Shown here piece after piece: positions 40,928 to 50,075 of a DNA stretch of 64,000 nt; the first letter of the stretch is position 1; the number at the start of each line of letters is the position of its first letter. The notes below the pieces were generated by a model that saw only the letters and a list, made by a program, of their open reading frames with translations, did no database searches and was not told the DNA's origin. The position numbers and the translations under genes were made by a program. Location: the NCBI GenBank assembly GCA_039964455.1, contig JBDVXK010000012.1, positions 434,001-498,000 on the forward strand, written 5' to 3'. This DNA comes from CALJFL01 sp039964455 (lineage in GTDB: Bacteria > Pseudomonadota > Gammaproteobacteria > Pseudomonadales > Halieaceae).

Positions 40928-42163
40928 TTAAAAATTACTCTGTACCCACGACTTGGCCCGGTCGAACCAGCTCTCGCCACTGGCCACGCTGCGCGGCCCG
41001 CTGCCTATGTCATCGGCGTGTTGCAAGCCGTACTGCAACAGGCCCACGCCGGTTGCATAAATCGGGTTGCGTACAATGTCGGTCAGTCCTTGCACGGATT
41101 GCGGATAACCCACACGCACCGGCATATGAAAAATTTCCTCGGCCAGCTCCATCACGCCCTCCATCTTCGAGGTGCCGCCGGTCAGCACGATGCCTGCAGG
41201 CACCATGTCCTCGAAGCCACTGCGGCGCAGCTCGGCCTGAACCAGAGTGAACAACTCGTCATAGCGCGGCTCCACCACCTCGGCCAAAGACTGCCGCGAC
41301 AGGTCACGGGGCGGACGATCACCCACACTGGGCACCTTGATGGTTTCGTCGGCTCCAGCCAGCTGGGTCAGCGCACAGGCGTACTTGATCTTTATTTCTT
41401 CCGCATGCTGAGTGGGTGTGCGCAGTGCCATGGCGATATCGTTCGTCACCTGGTCACCGGCAATCGGAATAACACCGGTGTGGCGTATTGAGCCCTCGGT
41501 GAAGATGGCGATATCGGTTGTTCCTCCGCCGATATCCACCAGACAAACACCCAGCTCCCGCTCATCGTCGGTCAATACTGAGTAACTGGAGGCCAGCTGT
41601 TCCAGAATGATTTCTTCCACTTCCAGGCCGCAGCGCCGAATGCACTTCTCGATGTTCTGGGCGGCATTGACAGCGCAAGTCACCAGGTGAACCTTGGCTT
41701 CCAGGCGCACACCCGACATTCCCATGGGCTCCTTGATGCCCTCCTGATTGTCGATAACATATTCCTGCGGCAGGATGTGCAACACTTTCTGGTCGGCGGG
41801 AATTGCGACTGCCTGTGCCGCATCGATAACCCGCTCCAGGTCCAGCGCGTACACCTCGCGATCACGGATGGCGACTATGCCGTGGGAGTTGAGGCTGCGA
41901 ATGTGGCTGCCCGCAATGCCCACAAATACGGAATGAATCTGGCAACCGGCCATCAGCTCGGCTTCCTCCACCGCGCGCTGGATCGACTGCACCGTCGACT
42001 CAATGTTCACCACCACGCCTTTCTTCATGCCCTTGCTTGGGTGCGAGCCGATACCGACAATCTCGATATCACCATCAACGCCGATCTCGCCGACAATGGA
42101 GACCACCTTGGAAGTCCCTATATCCAGCCCAACGATCATTCTCTTGCCCTGTGCGCTGCCCAT
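40928..42163 (-). CDS. ftsA: Cell division protein FtsA
   Basis: Actin-like ATPase that tethers FtsZ to the membrane. The 411-residue protein has VGLDIGTSKVVSIVGE, LVDIGGGTTDIAIFTEG, VLTGGTSKMEG and the C-terminal amphipathic membrane-targeting helix WFDRAKSWVQSNF. It lies 7 bases after ftsQ and 63 bases before ftsZ. Confidence 0.98.
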   Translation of the reverse strand: MGSAQGKRMIVGLDIGTSKVVSIVGEIGVDGDIEIVGIGSHPSKGMKKGVVVNIESTVQSIQRAVEEAELMAGCQIHSVFVGIAGSHIRSLNSHGIVAIRDREVYALDLERVIDAAQAVAIPADQKVLHILPQEYVIDNQEGIKEPMGMSGVRLEAKVHLVTCAVNAAQNIEKCIRRCGLEVEEIILEQLASSYSVLTDDERELGVCLVDIGGGTTDIAIFTEGSIRHTGVIPIAGDQVTNDIAMALRTPTQHAEEIKIKYACALTQLAGADETIKVPSVGDRPPRDLSRQSLAEVVEPRYDELFTLVQAELRRSGFEDMVPAGIVLTGGTSKMEGVMELAEEIFHMPVRVGYPQSVQGLTDIVRNPIYATGVGLLQYGLQHADDIGSGPRSVASGESWFDRAKSWVQSNF

Positions 42164-42170
42164 GGCAGTG

Positions 42171-43013
42171 TTACTCCCCTGTTCTTATTGTTTCAGTTGC
42201 CACACCGGCGACTTGTGTTTCCACTTCCCTGAACACCACCGCCAAACCACTTTCATAGCGTAGGTCTACGCGCGCCACTTCCGCCCGGCGCCCCGCCAAT
42301 TCCCGCTGGTATAACGCCACCAGGCGCTTGACGCGCTCGACAAACTCATCCTTTCCCAGCAGAACCCGCGTATCGCCCTGCATGGTGGCTTCCAACTGAC
42401 CACGCTCATCAAGCGACAGCTCAGTGACTTCCAGCCTCAATGGCTGTAGCAGCTCCTCCAGACGCTGGTAACTGGCCATCAATTTTCTGGCTGTACCTTC
42501 CGGCCCTGTTAACAGCGGCAAGTCATTCCAGTTCCCCTCTCGGCTTGTCTGGAAAACCTGTGCCTGGTGGTTAAGAAAGCCGGCGTCGCCCCATCGGGCG
42601 ATGGGCAACTGCTCAACCACATGCACTTCCAGTGCACTTGGCCAGCGCCGGCGAACATTCACCTCGTAGATCCAGGGCAGGCTCTGCAATTGTTCGCGAA
42701 TAAGCACCAGGTCGGCGCTGAGAAAACCGCCGTCCAATGCCGGTTGTATCAGCTGCTGAATTTCGTCCTTGCGGGTATGTTCTAGTTTGCCTGTCACACT
42801 GATCTGCGTGACCGGTAACGCTTGCAGTGTGAGGTAAGCCTGCACACCCGCACCCAACACCACGACACTGCCCAGAAGAATCAGCAGGCGGTTTAGCCAG
42901 GTCGACATGGAGCGCGCCGGTGGCGCCTCTGCAACCTTGCGCGTTGCACCCTTGGCGCGCACTGCGCGCGGTGCCGCGCCAGCCACGTCCCTACCTTCCA
43001 TTACCCTAGCCAC
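42171..43013 (-). CDS. ftsQ: Cell division protein FtsQ
   Basis: Bitopic divisome protein of 280 residues. A basic, alanine-rich cytoplasmic tail (about 1-38) is followed by one membrane helix (about 42-65), then the periplasmic POTRA domain (ITVTGKLEHTRKDEI-like ISVTGKLEHTRKDEIQQL) and the beta domain ending near REVETQVAG. It starts with GTG at 43013, overlapping the ddl stop by 8 bases; an ATG at 43001 is an alternative. Confidence 0.94.
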   Translation of the reverse strand: MARVMEGRDVAGAAPRAVRAKGATRKVAEAPPARSMSTWLNRLLILLGSVVVLGAGVQAYLTLQALPVTQISVTGKLEHTRKDEIQQLIQPALDGGFLSADLVLIREQLQSLPWIYEVNVRRRWPSALEVHVVEQLPIARWGDAGFLNHQAQVFQTSREGNWNDLPLLTGPEGTARKLMASYQRLEELLQPLRLEVTELSLDERGQLEATMQGDTRVLLGKDEFVERVKRLVALYQRELAGRRAEVARVDLRYESGLAVVFREVETQVAGVATETIRTGE

Positions 43014-43938
43014 GCTGGTGCACCTCCCAGCTCAGAGCCATGATTCGCTCGACCAACGCTGGCACTTCCATGCCCGCAGCCCGGGCCGCCATTGGCACCA
43101 GCGAATGGGAGGTCATTCCAGGAATCGTATTGACCTCCAGGACATAAAATTTGCCATCGCTGTCACGCATGGTGTCGACCCGACCCCAAACAGCACAACC
43201 CACTGATTGGAAGGCTCGCAAGGCAAGCGCTGCCACTTCCTTTTCTTCAGTCTCGGTTAACTCACTGGGACAGTGATAGCGCGTATCGTCAGACAGATAC
43301 TTGGCTTCGTAGTCATAAAATTCGTTGTCGGTTTCCATGCGAATGGAAGGCAGTGCCCGATCGCCAAGAATAGCTACCGTGTACTCAGGCCCATCGATAA
43401 ACTGCTCTGCCAACACGCTCTGGTCGTAGCGAGATGCATCCAGGTAAGCCTGCTCCAGCGCCGCGGCACTGTCGGCCGATGCCATGCCGATACTGGAACC
43501 CTCGCAGGCCGGCTTGACGAATACCTTTCCAAGTTGCTCGATGATGCCCTGCCAATCGCTATCAGCCGTCAAGGTGACGAAGCCGCCAGTCGAGATGCCG
43601 GCGCCCTGCCACAACAGTTTGCTGCGTACCTTGTCCATCGCCAGCGCCGAGCCCAGAACACCGGAGCCTGACCCCGGAATACCCAGTGCCGCCAGTGCGC
43701 CCTGCATGCTGCCGTCTTCACCCCCGGGACCGTGCAGCGCATTGAAGGCAAAGCCCACGCCCCTGAGTTGCTCAATCCAATTGTCATCGGCGGGATCGAC
43801 ACGACGGACCTTGTAGCCCAACGATTCAATCGCTTCGGCGACCGTGGCGCCACTTTGCAGTGACACATCTCGCTCGGAAGAGGTTCCGCCAAGAAGCACA
43901 GCGATGTCGCTATCGCGCAATACACGAAAGTCACTCAT
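43006..43938 (-). CDS. ddlB: D-alanine--D-alanine ligase
   Basis: ATP-grasp ligase making the D-Ala-D-Ala dipeptide of peptidoglycan. The 310-residue protein shows IAVLLGGTSSERDVSL, the substrate-binding FNALHGPGGEDG, KPACEGSSIGM, the EFIDGPEYTVAIL-like EQFIDGPEYTV, and the metal site VLEVNTIPGMTSHSL. I start at the ATG at 43938, overlapping the murC stop by 4 bases; the frame extends 31 codons back into murC. Confidence 0.97.
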   Translation of the reverse strand: MSDFRVLRDSDIAVLLGGTSSERDVSLQSGATVAEAIESLGYKVRRVDPADDNWIEQLRGVGFAFNALHGPGGEDGSMQGALAALGIPGSGSGVLGSALAMDKVRSKLLWQGAGISTGGFVTLTADSDWQGIIEQLGKVFVKPACEGSSIGMASADSAAALEQAYLDASRYDQSVLAEQFIDGPEYTVAILGDRALPSIRMETDNEFYDYEAKYLSDDTRYHCPSELTETEEKEVAALALRAFQSVGCAVWGRVDTMRDSDGKFYVLEVNTIPGMTSHSLVPMAARAAGMEVPALVERIMALSWEVHQRG

Positions 43939-45368
43939 GACTGAGCCCCTTCGCCAAACTGCGATTTCAAATCCTGCGCCAGCCTGCCTATGCTGCCAGC
44001 GCCTTGAGTGATCACGATATCGCCATCGCAAACGATGTCGGCCAGTAGCGCTGCCACATCACCCGTATTTTCCGCAAAAATTGGCTCAACCTGGCCGCGC
44101 TGGCGAATACTGCGGGCAAGGCTGCGACTGTCGGCGCCGGCAATAGGCTCTTCACCTGCCGAGTAGACCTCCAGTAATACCAACTGGTCGCACTTGCTCA
44201 GCACTGACACGAAGTCCTCATAAAGGTCCCGTGTCCTGCTATACCGGTGCGGTTGATAAACCATGACAACCCGCTGGTCGGGCCATGCCTGTTGCGCTGA
44301 CTCCAGCGTTGCCCTGACCTCGGTTGGGTGATGTCCGTAGTCATCAACCAGCTGCGCACTACCGGCTGGGAATTCCATTTTGCCTAGCTGCGTAAAGCGC
44401 CGCCCTACGCCACCGAATCCGGCCAGTCCGCGACGGATTGCGTCATCGTCCAAACCCTCATCACAGGCGACAGCTATGGCAGCGGTGGCGTTTAAAACAT
44501 TGTGCCTGCCGGGCATGTTCAGCTCGACTGACAGGTGACCGGCGTCTCCAGGCCTGCGCACCACAAAGCGCGTCGCCAGCCCGGCAAGCTGCAAGTCAAC
44601 AATCTGGTAGTCGGCTTTCGGTGAGAATCCGTAGGTAGTCACCTGGCGGGTAACGTCTTCCGCCATCGCCTCCACGACCGGATCATCCACACACAGTACT
44701 GCCATGCCGTAGAAGGGCAGGTTATGCAGAAACTCGATGTAGGTACGGCGCAGTACGGAGAAATCACCGCCGTACGTGTCCATGTGGTCAGGCTCTATAT
44801 TCGTTACCACGGCAACCATGGGTTGCAGGTGTAAGAAGGAAGCGTCACTTTCATCAGCTTCTGCGATCAGGAATCGGCTGGCGCCCAGCTGAGCATTACT
44901 GCCAACACTGTTAAGCAGGCCGCCGATGACAAATGTAGGATCCAGACCCGCCTCTCCAAATATGGAGGCCAATAAACTGGTCGTGGTGGTTTTACCGTGA
45001 GTACCCGCAACCGCGATGCCATGCCGGTAGCGCATCAACTCCGCCAGCATTTCAGCTCGCGGCACAACAGGCACCCGCGCCTGCCTGGCGGCGACGACTT
45101 CGGGATTGTCACTACTGACCGCGCTGGAACTGACCACTACGTCGGCGCTGCCAATATTCTCGGCGGCATGGCCGATGAAAACGTCAATGCCTTTTTCTTC
45201 AAGTCTATCCGTTACCGCAGTGTTTCTCAGATCAGACCCACCAACTTCATAACCCAGATTGACCAGCACCTCGGCGATACCACTCATACCGGAACCACCA
45301 ATACCTATCATGTGGATGCGGCGAATACGGCGCATCTCGGGAATCTGGTAGGCGCTGCGATCGGTCAT
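43935..45368 (-). CDS. murC: UDP-N-acetylmuramate--L-alanine ligase MurC
   Basis: Adds L-Ala to UDP-MurNAc, the first amino acid of the stem peptide. The 477-residue protein has IHMIGIGGSGMSGIAEVL (UDP-binding), the P-loop GTHGKTTTTSLLA, EADESDASFLHL, NIEPDHMDTYGGD and DDYGHHPTEVRATL. It shares one base with the murG stop and 4 with the ddl start, so it is fully embedded in the coupled cluster. Confidence 0.98.
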   Translation of the reverse strand: MTDRSAYQIPEMRRIRRIHMIGIGGSGMSGIAEVLVNLGYEVGGSDLRNTAVTDRLEEKGIDVFIGHAAENIGSADVVVSSSAVSSDNPEVVAARQARVPVVPRAEMLAELMRYRHGIAVAGTHGKTTTTSLLASIFGEAGLDPTFVIGGLLNSVGSNAQLGASRFLIAEADESDASFLHLQPMVAVVTNIEPDHMDTYGGDFSVLRRTYIEFLHNLPFYGMAVLCVDDPVVEAMAEDVTRQVTTYGFSPKADYQIVDLQLAGLATRFVVRRPGDAGHLSVELNMPGRHNVLNATAAIAVACDEGLDDDAIRRGLAGFGGVGRRFTQLGKMEFPAGSAQLVDDYGHHPTEVRATLESAQQAWPDQRVVMVYQPHRYSRTRDLYEDFVSVLSKCDQLVLLEVYSAGEEPIAGADSRSLARSIRQRGQVEPIFAENTGDVAALLADIVCDGDIVITQGAGSIGRLAQDLKSQFGEGAQS

Positions 45369-46465
45369 CAGAGCAGCTCCTCACAGCAATCAGCCACCGC
45401 GGCTGTTGCACCGGGCAGGCCCGTTTCCGCAGCGGCGGCGGCCATGGCGGCAAGACGCTGCGGGTGGCTGAGATAACTCTGTATGGTCGCGGCCAGGGAA
45501 TCAGCAGTAAGCTCCGACTGGCGCAGCAAAATGCCTCCACCGTGATCAGTCAGCGCACGGGCATTCCAGGTCTGGTGATCATCGATGGCATGAGGCAGCG
45601 GCACCAACAGGGCTGGCCTGCCCATAATCGCCAGCTCAGCAACAGTGAGCGCGCCAGCGCGACAGACAACGAGATCCGCCCAGCTGTAAGCCGCCGCCAT
45701 GTCCTCAATAAACGCTGTCACTTTGACGCCGCTCTCCAGACGCTCGCCATACGTCGCGCGAACGACTTCAAGGTGCGCCTCACCACTCTGATGCCAGACT
45801 TCCAGGCCGGGCTCGATAGCGGCATCTGTAACCTTGGCAACTGCCACCGGCACCAACTCGTTAAGCGGTCTGGCACCCAGGCTGCCGCCCACTACCAACA
45901 AGCGCAGCGAACGCTGGCCGCTATAATCCCAGGGGTTGGCCGCTGCGGCCTGCAGTAATTCGCGGCGCACGGGGTTACCCAAAACGCGAAACTCGGTATT
46001 GTCTTTGAATGCTCCCGGAAACCCGGCCACTACGGTGCTGGCAAGCGGCGCCAACAGGCGGTTAGTCGTTCCAGCCACCGCGTTCTGCTCGTGAATCAGC
46101 AAAGGCTTACGCAATAGCCAGGCCGCAAATCCTGCTGGTCCCGCCGCGTATCCGCCCAGCCCGACAACACACTTGGGCGATAGCCGAAAAACAAGCCAAA
46201 GCGCCTGCACCATGGACCAACACAGCAGCCATAATCCCAGCAGTGTATGCAGCAGGTTTTTGCCCCGCACACCGCGTACTGACAAGCAGTGCAGAACTAT
46301 TCCGGCGGCGGGTACCACCCTGGCCTCAAGCCCCCTGCGTGTGCCAACCCACTCCACGGTATAGCCACGCTCACGCAGTTCATCGGCTACAGCCAATGCC
46401 GGATACACATGACCTCCGGTACCGCCGGCCATAATCAGAATAAGAGGCTGCGCAGACGCTGTCAT
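45368..46465 (-). CDS. murG: Lipid II-forming GlcNAc transferase MurG
   Basis: GT28 enzyme that adds GlcNAc to lipid I at the inner face of the membrane. The 365-residue protein has the N-terminal MAGGTGGHVYPALAVA, the EQNAVAGTTNRLL acceptor loop, VVGGSLGARPLNE and the donor-site VVCRAGALTVAELAIMGRPA. It overlaps ftsW by 4 bases. Confidence 0.98.
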   Translation of the reverse strand: MTASAQPLILIMAGGTGGHVYPALAVADELRERGYTVEWVGTRRGLEARVVPAAGIVLHCLSVRGVRGKNLLHTLLGLWLLCWSMVQALWLVFRLSPKCVVGLGGYAAGPAGFAAWLLRKPLLIHEQNAVAGTTNRLLAPLASTVVAGFPGAFKDNTEFRVLGNPVRRELLQAAAANPWDYSGQRSLRLLVVGGSLGARPLNELVPVAVAKVTDAAIEPGLEVWHQSGEAHLEVVRATYGERLESGVKVTAFIEDMAAAYSWADLVVCRAGALTVAELAIMGRPALLVPLPHAIDDHQTWNARALTDHGGGILLRQSELTADSLAATIQSYLSHPQRLAAMAAAAAETGLPGATAAVADCCEELL

Positions 46466-47610
46466 CGCGCACCCCCCTTGATCTCTCGCAGCTCGCGCTC
46501 AATGCGCATCACCAGGGCGAGCATGCAGCAACACATAATCAGGCTGGTGCCGCCATAGCTGATAAAGGGCAATGTCAGACCTTTCGTGGGCAACAGTCCG
46601 GAACTCACGCCCATATTGACGAAGGCCTGTCCGGAAAAAATAAAGGCAGCGCCGTAACATACATAAGCGCCAAAGTTTTCACCCAGTACGGTGGCGCGTC
46701 GCGCAACCCACAGCACCCGTCCCACCAATGCGGCATAAAGCCCCATCACCAGAAGCGCTCCAATGAAACCGGTTTCCTCTGCCCAGATGGAAAACACAAA
46801 GTCGGTATGGGCCTCGGGCAGGTAAAACAATTTCTGTACGCTATTGCCCAACCCAACCCCAAACCACTGGCCGCGACCGAAAGCGATCAGTGACTGAATC
46901 AACTGAAAACCGCTGCCGAAGGGATCCGCCCAGGGGTCGGTATAAGCTGTGAGCCGCGCCACACGATAGGGCGCACTAAAAATCAAACCCAGCATGCCCA
47001 AAAGACTGATGCCCAGCACCAGAAGAAAATGTCTCAGCTTTACGCCAGCCAAAAACAGCATGCCAAATGCAGTGCCAACGGCGATCACCGTGGCACCAAA
47101 GTCCGGCTCCACCATCAGCAACAAGGCAACCGACCCAAGCACTGCCATGGGCTTGATAAAGCCCTGCCATTCGTTGCGAACTTCATGTTCCTGCCTGACC
47201 AGGTACCCGGCCAGGTAGATCACCAGTGCGAGCTTGGCGAACTCGGAGGGTTGCAGCGTGAAGGGACCCAATGGCAACCAGCGCTGACTGCCGTTGACGT
47301 CCTTACCTATGCCCGGCACCAGCACCAGAATCAACAGCGCAAGCGCAACAAACAACCAGACCCACCCCGTATCCAGCCAGAAGGTCGTGGGTACGTGATA
47401 GACAACCGCAGCAGCCGTCAGCGCTATAACAATGTAAATCAGGTGGCGCTGGGTGTGATGCCAGGCATTCTGAAAATGCCAGTCACCATATTCAATCGAT
47501 GCAGAGCTGATTGCTATCAGGCCAATCGCAATCAGCAGCAAACCGCTGAGCAACAGGGTTGCGTCCATCGCCATAAGCGCGCGTCGGTCCAGAATCGCGG
47601 CGTCAGTCAT
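46462..47610 (-). CDS. ftsW: SEDS peptidoglycan polymerase FtsW
   Basis: Divisome glycosyltransferase that polymerises lipid II together with FtsI. The 382-residue protein has about ten membrane helices and the SEDS marks GSQRWLPLGPFTLQPSEFAK, EAHTDFVFSIWAEETGFIG and the terminal GLTLPFISYGGTSL. It overlaps murD and murG by 4 bases each. Confidence 0.97.
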   Translation of the reverse strand: MTDAAILDRRALMAMDATLLLSGLLLIAIGLIAISSASIEYGDWHFQNAWHHTQRHLIYIVIALTAAAVVYHVPTTFWLDTGWVWLFVALALLILVLVPGIGKDVNGSQRWLPLGPFTLQPSEFAKLALVIYLAGYLVRQEHEVRNEWQGFIKPMAVLGSVALLLMVEPDFGATVIAVGTAFGMLFLAGVKLRHFLLVLGISLLGMLGLIFSAPYRVARLTAYTDPWADPFGSGFQLIQSLIAFGRGQWFGVGLGNSVQKLFYLPEAHTDFVFSIWAEETGFIGALLVMGLYAALVGRVLWVARRATVLGENFGAYVCYGAAFIFSGQAFVNMGVSSGLLPTKGLTLPFISYGGTSLIMCCCMLALVMRIERELREIKGGAR

Positions 47611-48968
47611 GACACGTCCCCGGGACCGATAGCCTCTACCAGCTGGCAGAACGCCTCGCCACGCGCCACGTAACTGGCAAACATATCGAAGCTGGCGCAG
47701 GCCGGTGACAGCAAAACGGTATCACCCGATTCGGCTCGCTCAGCTGCAGAGGCGACCGCCTCTGCAAGCGACGAAACGTGGATAGCCGGCACCGAGTCAT
47801 CAAGTACAGCAGCCAGCTCAGCGGCTGCCTCGCCAAAAAGGATAACGCCACGGCAATGGCGCTCTATGGGTTGTCGCAGGGCACTGAATTCAGCGCCTTT
47901 GCCAACCCCACCGGCCAATAGCCACAGGTTCTTCTCTTCGCCCAAACCTTCCAGAGCAGCACGGGTTGCACCGACATTGGTCGCCTTGGAATCATTAATG
48001 TAAGAGACGCCATTTATCACCGCGACGCGCTGACTGCGGTGTTGCAACCCGCCGAATTCCCTCACAGCCTTCAGCATGGCTGGCATTGCCAGCCCGGCGG
48101 CATGACCAATCGCCAGGGCGGCGAGCGCATTGGCCACATTGTGACGACCCGCCAGACCCAGTTCAGCAACTGGTAGTAGTGGCTCAAACCCTTTGCACAG
48201 CTGTTCTACACCATCCAGCACTCGCAGGCCGAAGCCGTTTAACTCCGGCTCCCCCATACGCCAGCTGATTAACTCAACGTCATCATCTACCAGCGGAATG
48301 GTCAGGGGATCACCACGGTTGACCACGGCTTTCTGACAGCCGCGAAAGATTCTGTGCTTGGCCTGGTGATAGCGCGGCATATTGCCGTGTCTATCCAGAT
48401 GATCCGGTGTGATATTGAGTACCGCCGCTACGGCCAGGTCGAGATTGCCTGCCCGCTCCAATTGAAAACTGGAAAGTTCGACGATGTATAAACGACAGCT
48501 GTCATCCAGCAACTCCAGTGCCGGTGTGCCCAGGTTACCGCCAACACCGGCGGTGACCCCGGCCTCATCCGCCATCACACCCAGCAGAGCGGTCACTGTC
48601 GATTTGGCGTTGGAACCCGTTATGCCAATAATTGGAGCGGTAGCTGCGGCGGCAAATAAATCGATGTCGCCCATAAGCTCGGCGCCGGACTCGATCGCCT
48701 TCGCAACAACTGGCTCATCCAGTGCGAGACCAGGACTGACAATAAGCTGACTCGCGCTGGTCAGCACGCCCTCAGGTATTTCGCCTGCAAATACCGGAAC
48801 CTCAGGCATCTCATTGCGTAGCTCGGCAAGACCGGGTGGCTCATCGCGGGTATCGATCACCGTAAATGCGTCTCCGCGTGCGTACAGATAACGCGCTACC
48901 GACAGGCCAGTGGGCCCAAGGCCCACCACCAGACGGTGTTCGCTGCTCGCTATCAAATCCTGCACCAC
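47607..48968 (-). CDS. murD: UDP-N-acetylmuramoylalanine--D-glutamate ligase MurD
   Basis: Adds D-Glu to UDP-MurNAc-L-Ala. The 453-residue protein shows VVGLGPTGLSVARYL (UDP-binding), the P-loop GITGSNAKSTVTALLG (with Ala where many homologues have Gly), NITPDHLDRHG, YINDSKATNVGATRAAL and LSPACASFDMF. Start choice: the frame opens at 49079, inside mraY, but the sequence resembles MurD only from about LIASSEHRLVVG. I therefore use the GTG at 48968, with GAGAGAGG about 11 nt upstream; the adjacent GTG at 48965 is equally possible. Confidence 0.94.
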   Translation of the reverse strand: MVQDLIASSEHRLVVGLGPTGLSVARYLYARGDAFTVIDTRDEPPGLAELRNEMPEVPVFAGEIPEGVLTSASQLIVSPGLALDEPVVAKAIESGAELMGDIDLFAAAATAPIIGITGSNAKSTVTALLGVMADEAGVTAGVGGNLGTPALELLDDSCRLYIVELSSFQLERAGNLDLAVAAVLNITPDHLDRHGNMPRYHQAKHRIFRGCQKAVVNRGDPLTIPLVDDDVELISWRMGEPELNGFGLRVLDGVEQLCKGFEPLLPVAELGLAGRHNVANALAALAIGHAAGLAMPAMLKAVREFGGLQHRSQRVAVINGVSYINDSKATNVGATRAALEGLGEEKNLWLLAGGVGKGAEFSALRQPIERHCRGVILFGEAAAELAAVLDDSVPAIHVSSLAEAVASAAERAESGDTVLLSPACASFDMFASYVARGEAFCQLVEAIGPGDVS

Positions 48969-48991
48969 GGCTAATGCCACCTCTCTCGCAC

Positions 48992-50074
48992 CTAGCGCAA
49001 TTTCAACGTTGCCAGTCCGAACAGGACCAACATCACGGTGATAATCCAGAAACGCACAATCACTCTTGGCTCCGGCCACCCTTTTAACTCGTAGTGGTGG
49101 TGAATCGGTGCCATACGGAAAATGCGCTTACCGGTTAATTTAAAAGACGCCACCTGCAGGATTACCGACACGGTTTCCAACACGAAAATGCCGCCCATAA
49201 TAAAAAATACAATTTCGTGTTTGGTGATCACTGCGACCGTACCCAATGCCGCGCCCAGAGCCAGCGCGCCCACATCACCCATGAAAACCTGGGCGGGATA
49301 GGTGTTGAACCATAGAAAACCAAGGCCGGCACCAGCAATAGCGCCACAAAAAACCGCGAGCTCTCCGGCACCTGCCACATACGGGATATGAAGATATTCA
49401 GCGAAATCGACCCGACCAGTGAGGTAGGCAATGATCCCCAGCGCCGTGCCCACCATCACCGTGGGCAGGATTGCCAGACCGTCGAGCCCATCCGTCAGGT
49501 TCACAGCGTTACTTGAGCCAACGATCACAAAATAGGTCAGCAAGATGAACAGCGGGCCCATATCCCAGGCGAAATCCTTGAAGAACGGGATATATAGCTC
49601 AGTCGTGACAGGCGTATCGAAGGCGAGATAGAGATAGAACGCTGCAGCGAGTCCCGCGGCTGACTGCCACAGATATTTCCAGCGCGCCGGCAAGCCCCTT
49701 GAATCACGCTCGACGACCTTGCGGTAGTCATCCACCCAGCCAACCGCGCCAAAGACCGCTGTCACCAGTAGCGCTATCCAGATATAGCGGTTGGAAAGAT
49801 CCGCCCATAAAAGACTGCTCACCGCTATCGCCACAAGGATAAGCGCACCGCCCATGGTCGGAGTGCCCGACTTGCTGAGATGACTCTCTGGGCCGTCATC
49901 GCGTACCGCCTGGCCAACCTGATAGTGATTCAGTCGGCGAATCATCACCGGACCGACCAGCAGCGAAATGGCCAGGGCTGTGCCAGCAGCAAGAATGCCG
50001 CGCAGGGTCAGGTACTGAAACACCTGAAAGGCGGAGTTGAATTGTTCCAGGTACTGGGCCAGGGCCATCAACAT
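48992..50074 (-). CDS. mraY: Phospho-N-acetylmuramoyl-pentapeptide transferase MraY
   Basis: Makes lipid I by moving phospho-MurNAc-pentapeptide to undecaprenyl phosphate. The 360-residue protein has ten membrane helices and the family marks FQYLTLRGILAAGTAL, KSGTPTMGGALIL, NAVNLTDGLDGLAI, FMGDVGALALGAALG and the basic APIHHHYELKGWPEPRV loop. It starts 2 bases from the murF stop. Confidence 0.98.
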   Translation of the reverse strand: MLMALAQYLEQFNSAFQVFQYLTLRGILAAGTALAISLLVGPVMIRRLNHYQVGQAVRDDGPESHLSKSGTPTMGGALILVAIAVSSLLWADLSNRYIWIALLVTAVFGAVGWVDDYRKVVERDSRGLPARWKYLWQSAAGLAAAFYLYLAFDTPVTTELYIPFFKDFAWDMGPLFILLTYFVIVGSSNAVNLTDGLDGLAILPTVMVGTALGIIAYLTGRVDFAEYLHIPYVAGAGELAVFCGAIAGAGLGFLWFNTYPAQVFMGDVGALALGAALGTVAVITKHEIVFFIMGGIFVLETVSVILQVASFKLTGKRIFRMAPIHHHYELKGWPEPRVIVRFWIITVMLVLFGLATLKLR

Positions 50075-50075
50075 G

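Noticed and set aside
48969..49079. N-terminal extension of murD into mraY
   Set aside because: The extra residues overlap the mraY 3' end and do not resemble MurD. A GTG start closer to the UDP-binding motif fits family length.
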